Shown here piece after piece: positions 53,690 through 62,608 of a DNA stretch of 64,000 nt. The notes below the pieces were generated by a model. The model searched no databases and had not been told where the DNA came from. It worked only from the letters and a program-made list of their open reading frames with translations. A program made the position numbers and the translations under genes. Position 1 is the stretch's first letter, and each line of letters opens with the position of its first letter. Origin of the DNA: an uncultured Pseudomonas sp. (GTDB lineage: Bacteria > Pseudomonadota > Gammaproteobacteria > Pseudomonadales > Pseudomonadaceae); contig NZ_CAMPHV010000001.1 of assembly GCF_946886105.1 (NCBI RefSeq), positions 62,001 to 126,000 on the forward strand, in the 5' to 3' direction.

Positions 53690-53778
53690 AAAAAAAAACG
53701 TCGCGGACCGCTCGGCCGATTGAGGCGAGGAGTCTTTGACGTCTTTGTCTATTCGTCCCGATCACCGCCGTTGGCGAT
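53690..53778 (-). promoter_or_regulatory. NasT-type attenuator leader of nrtA
   Basis: On the minus strand, ATCGCC-AACGGC-GGTGAT (53778-53761) forms a 6-bp hairpin with an A1/G4 hexaloop. Then comes the shared box GACAAAGACGTC (53749-53738), and then an imperfect long hairpin closed by GACGTC/GACGTT, ending in nine T. The leader terminates 25 bases before the nrtA start codon. Confidence 0.78.
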
Positions 53779-53812
53779 CCTAAGACGTGTGTTGGTGTCT
53801 TGAGGGGGTATA

Positions 53813-53829
53813 AGCAAGGGGCTTGCCAA
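53813..53829 (-). promoter_or_regulatory. Sigma-54 promoter of nrtA
   Basis: On the minus strand TTGGCAAGCCCCTTGCT gives a near-perfect -24/-12 element (TGGC and TTGC). The predicted start lies about 20 bases before the leader hairpin. Confidence 0.82.
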
Positions 53830-54093
53830 GTTGCCTGAAAGGCCTGAGGTGTCGGCGTGGGCAAGACGAGTCTAACGGCGGGATATGATCTTTATAGTGC
53901 TTATTTATCAGCTATTTAGCCGTGTTAATTGATCTTGATTATTAGCGGTTCGGCTACTGTGGATTGGCGGTGCGCGGTATTGCTACAACCATTGCCGCGA
54001 CCGTTGCAGTGCACGATCGCGGTGGCCTGAGCGTTTTTGGTTCGATTTCCATGGCGAGCCCATGAATACCGGATGCAGGGCGCGCTCGACGGG

Positions 54094-54429
54094 TCATACG
54101 GTCAAGCTCTGCTGCTGGGCGAGCGGGCGCAATTGCTTCTCTTCGACGAACTCCTTGAGCCATTTCAGTACATCGACGGCGTCCCAGCGCGCCGGATCGA
54201 ACATGGCATAAGCCAGCCCCTGGTAACCGACCACATCCAACTGCTTGTGATATCCGGCGCGTTGCAACAACGCTTCGATTTCCGCGAAGCAGGTATTGAA
54301 ATGCACGCGGTTAAAGGGACTGCGTCCTTCGGTCACGATGCCTTCAAGGTGCAGTTCGGCGACCGTTGCACGAACTTTTTCCAGTGGCATGCAATTCACG
54401 CTGTTTTTTAGCTGCAGTACGTCGAGCAT
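54094..54429 (-). CDS. Conserved-looking hypothetical protein (111 residues)
   Basis: The frame starts MLDVLQLKNSVNCMPLEKVR, with AGGAG upstream of the ATG at 54429. The product is soluble, with a winged-helix-like amphipathic N-terminal half and LKWLKEFVEEKQLRPL at the end. No known domain is recognised. The perfect LexA box at 54594-54609 lies 165 bases upstream on the divergent side, so SOS control of this gene or its neighbour is possible. Confidence 0.65.
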   Translation of the reverse strand: MLDVLQLKNSVNCMPLEKVRATVAELHLEGIVTEGRSPFNRVHFNTCFAEIEALLQRAGYHKQLDVVGYQGLAYAMFDPARWDAVDVLKWLKEFVEEKQLRPLAQQQSLTV

Positions 54430-54593
54430 GGTTTGTTCTCCTGGGGGGCGTCCTGGATGGACCAGATTCGGCCGGGGCTGCACCATTTTGTTTAGCTGGG
54501 CGTGCTTTAGGTGGTCGTGGCGGTACGCCCGTTCCCGCATCTGGCGTTGCATTTCGCTCGGGTTGATCCTGTCGACAGGGTAATCTAAAAATA

Positions 54594-54609
54594 CTGTACA
54601 AATAAACAG
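54594..54609. promoter_or_regulatory. LexA (SOS) box
   Basis: CTGT-N8-ACAG (CTGTACAAATAAACAG) matches the gamma-proteobacterial LexA consensus and is extended by matching TA flanks. It lies in an AT-rich stretch between two divergent small genes (starts 54429 and 54712). Confidence 0.75.
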
Positions 54610-54711
54610 TATTCGATAATAGTAAGCCTACGACTTCAGCCATCACTCACCCATCGCCTCTGGCCAGATACGAATCGAACCACCGGAGGGGCTGCAGAGG
54701 AGCAAATAACA

Positions 54712-55110
54712 ATGCAACAAATAGTGATGACAATTGTGCTACTGGGCCTATTGAGTGGCTGCGTTCAGCCTAAACCCCAAGCGGAGCAACCCAAGGTCAA
54801 CGGCACTTACCTGGTGATCGAAAACAGTCAGGCCTGGGCGGTGTTGGTGTCAGACGGCAAGCGGGTGGAAGAGCGGGGCACGGTGGTGGATGTGATCAAG
54901 CTGCCCAGCCAAGAGTCGGCGGTTGCTGCCAGCTACGTCATCGAAACCCCTAATTGCGGCCGGGTGCAGTGGTTGACCGAACGCCGCGACGCCGCGGACG
55001 GCGTGACCACGCTGATGTCGTTGCATAACAACCAACAACTGGATAACGCAGGCTGCGTGATCGGCGCAGCGCTCAGCCGGGTCTGGACGGTACTGGATTA
55101 TTCCGGCTGA
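54712..55110 (+). CDS. Small lipoprotein of unknown function
   Basis: The 132-residue protein has a lipobox LLSGC at residues 13-17 after a short hydrophobic signal. The mature part is beta-rich with three further cysteines' worth of spacing (NCGRV, NAGCV). GAGGAGC precedes the ATG. It starts 103 bases after the LexA box and on its downstream side, so it is the better candidate for SOS control. No family is recognised. Confidence 0.75.
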   Translation: MQQIVMTIVLLGLLSGCVQPKPQAEQPKVNGTYLVIENSQAWAVLVSDGKRVEERGTVVDVIKLPSQESAVAASYVIETPNCGRVQWLTERRDAADGVTTLMSLHNNQQLDNAGCVIGAALSRVWTVLDYSG

Positions 55111-55173
55111 GAGCCGGCAAGCGGCTCCGGTGCGGCTGAGCAGCGAACATGGCACGCCACTCAGCCGGGGGAG

Positions 55174-56274
55174 TCAGGGATTGACCAGGATCGAGAGCTT
55201 CTTCGAGTAGGTGCTGCCGTTGGCATCCCGTACCCGCACCATGAACTCGTTGGCGATCGGCGATGCGGCACCGGGCAGCGGCGTTCCCTCGATCACTCCG
55301 TTGAGCTGCAACGTCAGGCCCGCTGGCGGAAAGCCGCTGACCAACGTCCAGGTGCCACCGCCCACACCACCGCGGGACAACAGCTGAAGGCTATAGGGAA
55401 TATTTACCCCGGCCTGGGGCAGGGTCTCGCCTGAGGTAATTGATAGGCCATTGGCCGGATGGCTGGTGGCCAATAAGTAGAATTTCGCTAGCCCGCCTTC
55501 GGTACCGCTGGTGCCATAGGTGTGCAGGTAGGAACCGGCCTTGAAGTACATGCCGATACCATCCCAGGACGGGTCCATCACCATGGTCGCCGGGATGCCG
55601 TTATTGGCCGACACCGAGGCGACTGCCGGTCCACCTGGCTGGCGTTCCACCTTGATCAGGTAACTGAACGCATCGCCGAGTTTGACGTTGTTGGCGATCA
55701 CATGCTGGGTATAGGGCGGGCCCAGCACCGGTGTACCTTGCAGCTTGGTTATCACCCTGCCGGTTTGCTTGGCGAAATCATAGCGGTAGTAGACCAGCAC
55801 CAGCGGCGCCGCATCGAAGCCATGCACTTGGCCTACGATCAGAATGCCATCCCGCGGTACCTGCATGACGCGCAGCTTCGCTTCGAGAATGGCATTGCCT
55901 TGGCTATTCCATGTCACCGTGTGGTTACTGGAATCGAGCATTTCGCGCAATTCGTTGCGCGGATGTCGGGAACCGCCGATCGTAACGCCGTTAACCGGGG
56001 TCCATAGGGTCATGGCGCCATCCGTGTCGGTGTGAAACCAGGGTGCAAGGGTGAAACCATTCGGGCCGCGGAGATGCATGGGCGCGATGCTGAGCGGGAA
56101 GCCGGTGGTTGGATTTGCGACCGGCATATCCAATCGCCAATTTTCCAAGGCGAAGTTGCCGCCAGGTGAAAGATCGGGGGCCAGTTCGGCATGGCTCTGG
56201 CTGATCGTGAGACTCAAGAAGGCGGCGGGCAGGAGTGTTTTGCTGGCAGATAGAAAAGAGCGATAGCTAGTCAT
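55174..56274 (-). CDS. Secreted PL7-family polysaccharide lyase with C-terminal Ig-like domain
   Basis: From ATG 56274 the protein has 366 residues. It comprises a signal peptide (cleavage near SHA), a PL7 domain with RNELRE, VGQVHG and MYFKAGSYLHTYG, and from about residue 285 a putative immunoglobulin-like (He_PIG type) domain (PYSLQLLSRGGVG...FMVRVRDANGSTYSKKL, in parts). It should cleave alginate or a related uronate polymer outside the cytoplasm. It is the second PL7 enzyme in 7 kb and differs from the first by having a signal and an extra domain. Confidence 0.88.
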   Translation of the reverse strand: MTSYRSFLSASKTLLPAAFLSLTISQSHAELAPDLSPGGNFALENWRLDMPVANPTTGFPLSIAPMHLRGPNGFTLAPWFHTDTDGAMTLWTPVNGVTIGGSRHPRNELREMLDSSNHTVTWNSQGNAILEAKLRVMQVPRDGILIVGQVHGFDAAPLVLVYYRYDFAKQTGRVITKLQGTPVLGPPYTQHVIANNVKLGDAFSYLIKVERQPGGPAVASVSANNGIPATMVMDPSWDGIGMYFKAGSYLHTYGTSGTEGGLAKFYLLATSHPANGLSITSGETLPQAGVNIPYSLQLLSRGGVGGGTWTLVSGFPPAGLTLQLNGVIEGTPLPGAASPIANEFMVRVRDANGSTYSKKLSILVNP

Positions 56275-56643
56275 CTTTAATCGTCCTGAATACAGATGGC
56301 GATAGGTTGTTGGCGCGCTCCTGGCTGCGATCCTGCAACGGTCAAATGCCGATCGTGGCTCGTCGGAAATGCTCACAAAAGCCGGCGGTAGAACTGCCGA
56401 TGTTTTGACTGCAAAAGTTTCACGGCAGTCTTACCGCTGGTTAGCCAATCAACGCCGTTTGTCGCCTATTGGGCGGGCTAGAGGCTCTGGATTGGGGCGA
56501 GGCGCAGCAAGTACCAGGCGGATGTTGCGTCGGCATTGTCGGCGGCGATCCGGCGATCGGCGGCGGTATTTGGTAGGGGGCGGCTGTTGCAGAAGTAATA
56601 AGTAACGCCCACCCAGGCTTGGCGCCTGAGTGGGCTGCGGCGA
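56275..56643. other. Intergenic region with hairpin
   Basis: This 369-base gap holds the promoter of the leftward PL7 gene and, at about 56605-56636, a GCCCAC-CAGGC/GCCTG-GTGGGC hairpin just beyond the aminotransferase stop, probably its terminator although a T-run is lacking. No gene is seen. Confidence 0.5.
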
Positions 56644-57879
56644 CTATTTTTCGCCGATGTTTTTACCGGTTTTGCCGGCGGGCAGCAGGCCGTCGGCGCG
56701 GAACATAGCCTTGATGCCACGCAGGGCTTGGCGGATACGATCCTGGTTCTCGATCAGGGCGAAGCGCACGTGGTCGTCGCCGTAGTCGCCGAAGCCGATG
56801 CCCGGCGACACGCAGACCTTGGCTTCCAGCAGCAGCTTCTTGGCGAACTCCAGTGAACCGAGTCCGGCGTATTGCTCGGGGATCTTAGCCCAGACGTACA
56901 TCGAGGCTTTCGGGTTCACCACCATCCAGCCGATTTCATGCAGCCCTTTGACCAGCAGGTTGCGGCGTTGGCGGTATTGCTCGGCAATGTCGAGCACGCA
57001 TTGCTGATCGCCCTCCAGCGCGGCGATAGCCGCGACTTGCAGCGGGGTGAAGGTGCCGTAGTCGTGGTAGCTCTTGATCCGTGCCAGGGCGCTGACCAGT
57101 TCCTTGTTGCCGACCATGAAGCCGATGCGCCAGCCGGCCATGTTGTAGCTCTTGGACAGGGTGAAGAACTCCACGGCGATGTCCTTGGCCCCGGGCACCT
57201 GCATGATCGACGGCGCCTTCCAGCCGTCGTAGACGATATCGGCGTAAGCCAGGTCGTGGATCACCAACACGTCGTATTGCTTGGCCAGGGCCACCACGCG
57301 CTCGAAGAAGTCCAGCTCCACGCACTGGGCGGTGGGGTTGGACGGGAAGCCGAGGATCATCATCTTCGGCTTGGGAATGCTTTCGCGAATCGCCCGTTCC
57401 AGCTCGGCGAAGAAGTCCACGCCGGGCACCAGCGGCACCGAGCGCACCTGCGCGCCGGCGATTACCGCGCCGTAGATGTGAATCGGGTAACTGGGGTTGG
57501 GCACCAATACGGTGTCGCCATGGTCGAGGGTGGCGAGCATCAGGTGCGCCAGGCCTTCCTTGGAACCGATGGTGACGATGGCCTCGCTGTCCGGATCGAT
57601 CTCCACCTCATAACGGTCCTGGTACCAACGCGAGATCGCCCGGCGCAGGCGTGGGATACCGCGGGAAGTGGAGTAGCCATGGGTGTCTTCGCGCTGGGCG
57701 ACCTGCACCAGCTTCTCGACGATATGCGGCGGTGTGGCGCCGTCCGGGTTGCCCATGCTGAAGTCGATGATGTCCTCGCCGCGACGACGGGCGGCCATCT
57801 TCAGCTCGGCGGTGATGTTGAACACGTAGGGGGGGAGACGATCAATGCGCGCAAAGCGGCGCGAAGCTGAATCAGCCAT
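56644..57879 (-). CDS. alaC: Alanine/glutamate-pyruvate-type aminotransferase (AlaC-like)
   Basis: The 411-residue class I/II PLP aminotransferase starts MADSASRRFARIDRLPP after GAGGAAAG. It has NPDGATPPH, GFPSNPTAQCVELDFF, DLAYADIVYDG and the Schiff-base lysine near 241 in SKSYNMAGWRIGF. The pattern is that of AlaC, which makes alanine from pyruvate with glutamate. It runs leftward alone; the decarboxylase gene behind it is about 130 bases away. Confidence 0.9.
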   Translation of the reverse strand: MADSASRRFARIDRLPPYVFNITAELKMAARRRGEDIIDFSMGNPDGATPPHIVEKLVQVAQREDTHGYSTSRGIPRLRRAISRWYQDRYEVEIDPDSEAIVTIGSKEGLAHLMLATLDHGDTVLVPNPSYPIHIYGAVIAGAQVRSVPLVPGVDFFAELERAIRESIPKPKMMILGFPSNPTAQCVELDFFERVVALAKQYDVLVIHDLAYADIVYDGWKAPSIMQVPGAKDIAVEFFTLSKSYNMAGWRIGFMVGNKELVSALARIKSYHDYGTFTPLQVAAIAALEGDQQCVLDIAEQYRQRRNLLVKGLHEIGWMVVNPKASMYVWAKIPEQYAGLGSLEFAKKLLLEAKVCVSPGIGFGDYGDDHVRFALIENQDRIRQALRGIKAMFRADGLLPAGKTGKNIGEK

Positions 57880-58012
57880 GCTTTCCTCGGAAACGTAAGC
57901 GCCCGGAACCGTCCGAGCGACGTTGGCCACTGCGGTGACCAGGTGGCGACGATAAACGCAGCGCCCGGCGCTTGTCGAGCGGATTATCGCCGTACCGCGC
58001 CGGCGCGGTGGT

Positions 58013-59377
58013 TCATGTCGGCGTGGTGCGTTTGAGTGCGCACAACAGCTCGATCAGCGTCTCGATATCGGCGTCGCTGGTGCGCCAGGACGAGACGCTG
58101 AGGCGAAAGGCCGGGCGCCCCTGCCAGACGGTCGGGCCGAACCAGACCTGGCCCGAACACTGTGCGGCGACACGGATCGCTACTGTCTGCTGGTCGCTAT
58201 CGGCGCGCACCAATACCTGATTCAGCACGACCCGGTTGAGCACCTGATAACCGGCTGCGCGCAGCTGTGTCGCGAGGTGATTGGCCTGACGGATATGCCG
58301 GTCGATCATTTCACGCAGGCCGGCACGGCCGAGGGCGGACAGCGCGGCCCAGATCGGCACGCCACGCGCACGGCGGGAAAACTCCAGGGTCAGGTTCTTT
58401 TGCGCATCCTTGGAGGCGCTGGCGTAGACCGCATCGCTGTTCATCGCACTGGCCAGGGCGTCGGCATCGCGGCAGATGGCCATGGCGCCGTCATAAGGGG
58501 TGTTCAACCATTTGTGTCCGTCGGTGGTCCAGCTGTCGGCCAGCTCGACGCCTGTGGCGAGCGCAGCAGAAGACGAAGCGCGCGCCCACAAACCGAAGGC
58601 GCCGTCGACATGCACCCAGGCGCCGGCGGCCTTGGCCCGGGGGATCAGTTCGGCGAAGGGATCGAACTCGCCGCTATTCACCTCGCCGGCCTGCAGGCAA
58701 AGGATGCTCAACTCATCGAGTTCAGGAAGTTGTGCGGGATCGATCCGACCATGGCTATCAATCGGTGCGACTAGCAGGCGATTGATGCCAAAACCGAGAA
58801 TGCGCAGGGCTTTCAGCACCGTTATATGGCAGCTGGCGGAGACCACCACGCGCACTTCCGGTGCACCGATCAAGCCGTCGCCGTCGAAATCCCAGCCCTT
58901 GCGCGCGAGCAAGGTGCGCCGTGCGGCCGAGAGGCAGGCCAGGGTCGAGGCGGTGGCACTGGTGCCGAACCCCACCGCGCTCGACGACGGTAAGCCGAGC
59001 AGCTCGACGATCCAGCGCCCGGCAATGCGTTCCAGGGTGTCGGCGACCGGTGAGTTGTCGAACGACGAGGCGCACTGGTCCCAGGCCAGCACCAGACGCT
59101 CCGCTGCCGCGGCGGCCGGCAGGGTGGCGCCAATGACGAAGCCGAAATAGCGCGGTCCGTTGGAGGCGACAGTCGCGGCCGAACCAATCTCATCCAGACG
59201 CTGCAGGACCTGGCTGGGTGGGCAGCCTTGCTCGGGCAGTGCCTCGTCGAAGGCCCGCAAACCCGCAATTGCGGCAGGCGGCGGAAACACCGGGCGGTTG
59301 GCGATGCCATCAAGGTATTGCAGGGCACGACGATCAGCCTCGGCCAGGAGCTGATGTTCTTCGTTGAGACTGGGCAT
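58013..59377 (-). CDS. PLP-dependent (group II) decarboxylase family protein
   Basis: The 454-residue protein has the group II amino acid decarboxylase layout: NSPVADTLERIAGRW, a substrate/PLP region GFGTSATASTLACLSAARR, WVHVDGAFGLWA (Asp binding the pyridine N) and the lysine near 288 in DGHKWLNTPYD. Family members include aspartate, glutamate and aromatic decarboxylases and also some aldolases. The substrate cannot be told from the sequence. Confidence 0.88.
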   Translation of the reverse strand: MPSLNEEHQLLAEADRRALQYLDGIANRPVFPPPAAIAGLRAFDEALPEQGCPPSQVLQRLDEIGSAATVASNGPRYFGFVIGATLPAAAAAERLVLAWDQCASSFDNSPVADTLERIAGRWIVELLGLPSSSAVGFGTSATASTLACLSAARRTLLARKGWDFDGDGLIGAPEVRVVVSASCHITVLKALRILGFGINRLLVAPIDSHGRIDPAQLPELDELSILCLQAGEVNSGEFDPFAELIPRAKAAGAWVHVDGAFGLWARASSSAALATGVELADSWTTDGHKWLNTPYDGAMAICRDADALASAMNSDAVYASASKDAQKNLTLEFSRRARGVPIWAALSALGRAGLREMIDRHIRQANHLATQLRAAGYQVLNRVVLNQVLVRADSDQQTVAIRVAAQCSGQVWFGPTVWQGRPAFRLSVSSWRTSDADIETLIELLCALKRTTPT

Positions 59378-59550
59378 AGGGGGCTCACTGTCGGCGGAAA
59401 CTGTATGGGCATCCTAGTCGGCCCGGGAGTGGCGCAGCAGCCACACAGTTCGGTGGAGATGGCCGTACAGTTGTGCCTGGAACAGCAGCGGGATGGGAAC
59501 AGTCGGCCGCCGAGCAGTACAGTCGGCCGCAGGCGGGGTCAGGAGAGGGC

Positions 59551-59581
59551 GATAAAAGGGGCGGCCGTCGATGGCCGCCCC
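59551..59581 (-). terminator. Terminator of nasS-nasT
   Basis: GGGGCGGCC (59558-59566) pairs with GGCCGCCCC (59573-59581). On the minus strand TTTTATC follows. It lies 8 bases past nasT. Confidence 0.82.
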
Positions 59582-59588
59582 GTAAGAC

Positions 59589-60167
59589 TCAATTGCCCAG
59601 CATGTCGTGCATGGCGATGATCTGCTCGGCGACCTGCACCAACTTCTGTTGGCGGCTCATGGCCTGGCGGCGCATCAGGGTGTAGGCCTCTTCCTCGTTG
59701 CAGCTCTTCATCTTCATCAGCAGGCCCTTGGCCAATTCGATGCGCTTGCGCTCCGCGAGCTGGGCGTCACGGGCTTGCAGCTGGGCGCGCAACGCCTGGT
59801 CGCTTTCGAAGCGCGCCATGGCCACGTCGAGGATCGGTTGCAGGCGCTGGGCGTGAATGCCTTCGACGATATAGGCGCTGACGCCCGACTGGATGGCCTG
59901 GCGCATCACGCCGGGGTCGTGCTCGTCGGTGAACATGACGATCGGCCGTGGCTGGTCGCGCGAGACCAGCACCACTTGTTCCATCACGTCGCGGCTGGGC
60001 GATTCGGTATCGATCAGGATGACGTCGGGCCGCACGGCCTCGACCCGTTCGGGCAGGTCGATGGTCAAACCGGATTCGTCGATTACCTCGAAACCCGCCT
60101 CGATCAGTGCGGCTTGTAGACGACCGACCTTTTTCGGCGTGTCGTTGATCAACAGGATACGCAGCAT
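59589..60167 (-). CDS. nasT: ANTAR-domain antiterminator of nitrate assimilation genes
   Basis: The 192-residue protein has an N-terminal receiver-like domain (RILLINDTP..., DVILIDTESPSRD) and a C-terminal three-helix ANTAR domain (ERKRIELAKGLLMKMKSCNE, EEAYTLMRRQAM). NasT binds double-hexaloop leader RNA and lets polymerase pass the terminator when nitrate frees it from NasS. Matching leaders lie in front of nirB, nasA and nrtA in this window. It follows nasS by 18 bases. Confidence 0.95.
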   Translation of the reverse strand: MLRILLINDTPKKVGRLQAALIEAGFEVIDESGLTIDLPERVEAVRPDVILIDTESPSRDVMEQVVLVSRDQPRPIVMFTDEHDPGVMRQAIQSGVSAYIVEGIHAQRLQPILDVAMARFESDQALRAQLQARDAQLAERKRIELAKGLLMKMKSCNEEEAYTLMRRQAMSRQQKLVQVAEQIIAMHDMLGN

Positions 60168-60185
60168 GAAGGGCTCTCCTGTTCG

Positions 60186-61397
60186 TTACAGGCCGACAGC
60201 GGTGCTGTCGGCCAGGGCGTTGAGACTGAAGCTGCGAGCATAGCCGACCGGATCGCTACCATCCCAGACCTGGCCGTCGAGCAGTTGGCTGCTGCGCATC
60301 ACCTCGGGTACAGCGATGCCCAGGCTTTCTGCGGCCTGGCGATATAGCCCGAGTTGGTGAACCTGCTGCGCCACAGCCAGGTAATCGGGGTCGTCACGCA
60401 ATAGCCCCCAGCGGCGGAATTGGGTCATGAACCACATGCCGTCCGAGAGGTAAGGCATATTCACTGCGCCTTCTGCATGAAAGCGTAGCGGATGGGCGTC
60501 CAGCCAGGCGTGCCCGAGGCCATCCTGATACTGGCCGAGAAAGCGCGGCTGGATGACGTTCAATGGTGCATCCACGTATTCGCCGCCGCTCAGCAATTGT
60601 GCAGTGCTGCGTTTGTTCTCCTCGTTTTCATCGATGAAACGGCTGGCCTCGAGGATCGCCATGATCAGGGCGCGCGCAGTATTCGGGTTGTGCTCGACGA
60701 AGGTGCGGGTGCAACCGAGTACCTTTTCCGGATGATTCGGCCAGATCGACTGGCTGGTGGCCAGGGTGAAGCCGAGATTCTCCTCGACCGCCTGCGCACA
60801 CCAGGGCTCGCCGACACAGAAACCATCGATACGCCGTGCCTTGAGGTGGGGCACCATCTGTGGCGGCGGGACCACGACGCTGTCGACATCGTCGAGTGGA
60901 TGGATACCTTGGCTGGCGAGCCAATAATAGAGCCACATGGCATGGGTGCCGGTGGGGAATGTCTGGGCGAAGGTGAGTTTTGCGCCTTTTTGGTGCGCGC
61001 GCATGTTGAGTGCATCGCTAGTGGTCACACCTGCGAATTTCAGCCCATGGGACAGGTTGATGCTCTGGCCGTTCTGGTTCAGGCCCATCAATATCGCCAT
61101 GTCGGTGGCGGATGCACCGCCAAGGCCGAATTGCGCGCCGTAAATCAAACCATACAGGCTATGAGCGGCATCCAGTTCGCCGCTTAACAGCTTGTCGCGC
61201 AAGGTGGCCCAGGAGGCCTGGCGCTGCAAATTGAGGGTCAAGCCATATTTTTCGGCGAAGCCCTGGGTCGCCGTGACAATCACCGAGGCCGCGTCGGTCA
61301 AGGCCATGAAGCCGATATTCAGTACGCGTTTTTCCGGGCTGTCGTTGCCGGCAACCCGGATGTGTGTGTCGTTACGGCTGATTTCATGCTCGCTCAT
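60186..61397 (-). CDS. nasS: Nitrate sensor NasS
   Basis: The 403-residue protein is a NrtA-like nitrate-binding fold without a signal peptide (MSEHEISRNDTHIRVAGNDS, then RVLNIGFMALTDAASVIVTA), so it stays in the cytoplasm. It holds the matching substrate-site strings TFPTGTHAMWLYYWL and VPPPQMVPHLKARRIDGFCV. NasS binds NasT and releases it when nitrate is bound. I chose ATG 61397; a TTG start at 61421 is possible but has no ribosome site. Confidence 0.93.
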   Translation of the reverse strand: MSEHEISRNDTHIRVAGNDSPEKRVLNIGFMALTDAASVIVTATQGFAEKYGLTLNLQRQASWATLRDKLLSGELDAAHSLYGLIYGAQFGLGGASATDMAILMGLNQNGQSINLSHGLKFAGVTTSDALNMRAHQKGAKLTFAQTFPTGTHAMWLYYWLASQGIHPLDDVDSVVVPPPQMVPHLKARRIDGFCVGEPWCAQAVEENLGFTLATSQSIWPNHPEKVLGCTRTFVEHNPNTARALIMAILEASRFIDENEENKRSTAQLLSGGEYVDAPLNVIQPRFLGQYQDGLGHAWLDAHPLRFHAEGAVNMPYLSDGMWFMTQFRRWGLLRDDPDYLAVAQQVHQLGLYRQAAESLGIAVPEVMRSSQLLDGQVWDGSDPVGYARSFSLNALADSTAVGL

Positions 61398-61727
61398 TGC
61401 GTGTATCCCAGATCGATACAAGAGGCATCACACCACCGCGCGTAATAAATGGCAGATGGGGGCGAAGCCCGTTGTTTATCAAGCCGATTCCAGGGTGGAA
61501 AGGCTTTGCTGGGTTTGCCTAAGCAAGGCATATGCCAGTGATTGATGCCCGGCTGGGGTGTTCTATCTCACGGCAACGTCGTTGGCCCGAACGGCCTCCA
61601 TAGCATTGACGGAGGCTCGGCCTCGGCGGTGCTCGCAAGCCGCATCTACCGCGGGGTGCGGCTCTTACGAACCCCGCGCCGCGGCTGATCCGCCCGGCCG
61701 GGCGCCGGATCAAACAAGCCCGAAAAT
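61398..61727. other. Promoter region of nasS-nasT
   Basis: Between nasS and the fabI terminator are about 330 bases without a visible gene. A perfect CGCGGGGT/ACCCCGCG inverted pair 13 bases apart (near 61648-61676) could fold in RNA or bind a regulator. I find no ANTAR-type leader here, which fits constitutive expression of the regulator. Confidence 0.5.
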
Positions 61728-61760
61728 AAAAACGCCCGATGCATTGCATCGGGCGTTTTT
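61728..61760 (-). terminator. Terminator after fabI (symmetrical)
   Basis: AAAAACGCCCGATGC and GCATCGGGCGTTTTT form a perfect 15-bp stem with an ATT loop and have T-runs on both strands. It lies 28 bases past fabI. Confidence 0.93.
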
Positions 61761-61787
61761 ATCGGCTTGCTCGCGTCGAGCAAAAGA

Positions 61788-62585
61788 TCACTCTTCGTCC
61801 ATGGCACCCATGGCGGTGGTGTTGAAGCCACCGTCGACGTACATGATTTCGCCGCTGACGCCCGAGGCCAGGTCGGAGCAGAGGAAGGCGCCGGCGTTGC
61901 CGACTTCTTCGATGGTCACGTTGCGGCGCAGCGGGGTCTGCTTCTCATTGGCGGCGAGCATCTTGCGGAAGCTCTTGATGCCCGAGGCGGCGAGGGTGCG
62001 GATGGGGCCTGCCGAGATCGCGTTTACCCGGGTGCCCTCTGGGCCGAGGCTGCCGGCCAGGTAGCGTACGCCGGCTTCCAGGCTGGCTTTGGCCATGCCC
62101 ATGACGTTGTAGTTGGGCATGGTGCGCTCGGCGCCCAGGTAGGAGAGGGTGAGCAGGCTGCCGTTGCGGCCTTTCATCATCTCGCGACCGGCTTTGGCGA
62201 GGGCGACGAAGCTGTAGGCGCTGATGTCGTGGGCAATGCGGAAGCCTTCACGGGTGGTCACTGCGGTGAAGTCGCCATCGAGCTGATCGCCCGGCGCGAA
62301 GCCGACGGAGTGAACGATGCAATCGAGGCCGTCCCATTGCTTGCTCAGGGCCTCGAAGACCGCGGCGATTTCCTCGTCGTTGGCCACATCGCAAGGGAAG
62401 CACAATTCGGGACTGGAGCCCCAACCGGCGGCGAATTCCTCGACCCGGCCCTTGAGTTTTTCGTTCTGGTAGGTGAAGGCCAGCTGCGCGCCTTCACGGT
62501 GCATGGCCGCGGCGATACCCGAGGCGATAGACAGTTTGCTGGCTACGCCAACGATCAGTACGCGCTTACCGCTTAGAAAACCCAT
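61788..62585 (-). CDS. fabI: Enoyl-[acyl-carrier-protein] reductase (NADH)
   Basis: The 265-residue SDR protein starts [20 protein letters not shown]. It has the FabI-type Tyr-x6-Lys catalytic pair ([21 protein letters not shown]) and NAD loop residues. It reduces the enoyl-ACP in each round of fatty acid elongation. It converges on nasS-nasT and lies 23 bases from the ABC ATPase gene upstream, as in PA1806-PA1807. Confidence 0.96.
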   Translation of the reverse strand: MGFLSGKRVLIVGVASKLSIASGIAAAMHREGAQLAFTYQNEKLKGRVEEFAAGWGSSPELCFPCDVANDEEIAAVFEALSKQWDGLDCIVHSVGFAPGDQLDGDFTAVTTREGFRIAHDISAYSFVALAKAGREMMKGRNGSLLTLSYLGAERTMPNYNVMGMAKASLEAGVRYLAGSLGPEGTRVNAISAGPIRTLAASGIKSFRKMLAANEKQTPLRRNVTIEEVGNAGAFLCSDLASGVSGEIMYVDGGFNTTAMGAMDEE

Positions 62586-62608
62586 ATGTGTTCTTCCTCT
62601 TCCTGCTT

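Noticed and set aside
59495..59535. Repeated ACAGTCGGCCGC strings before the nasT terminator.
   Set aside because: Only two short copies; no structure or function can be supported.
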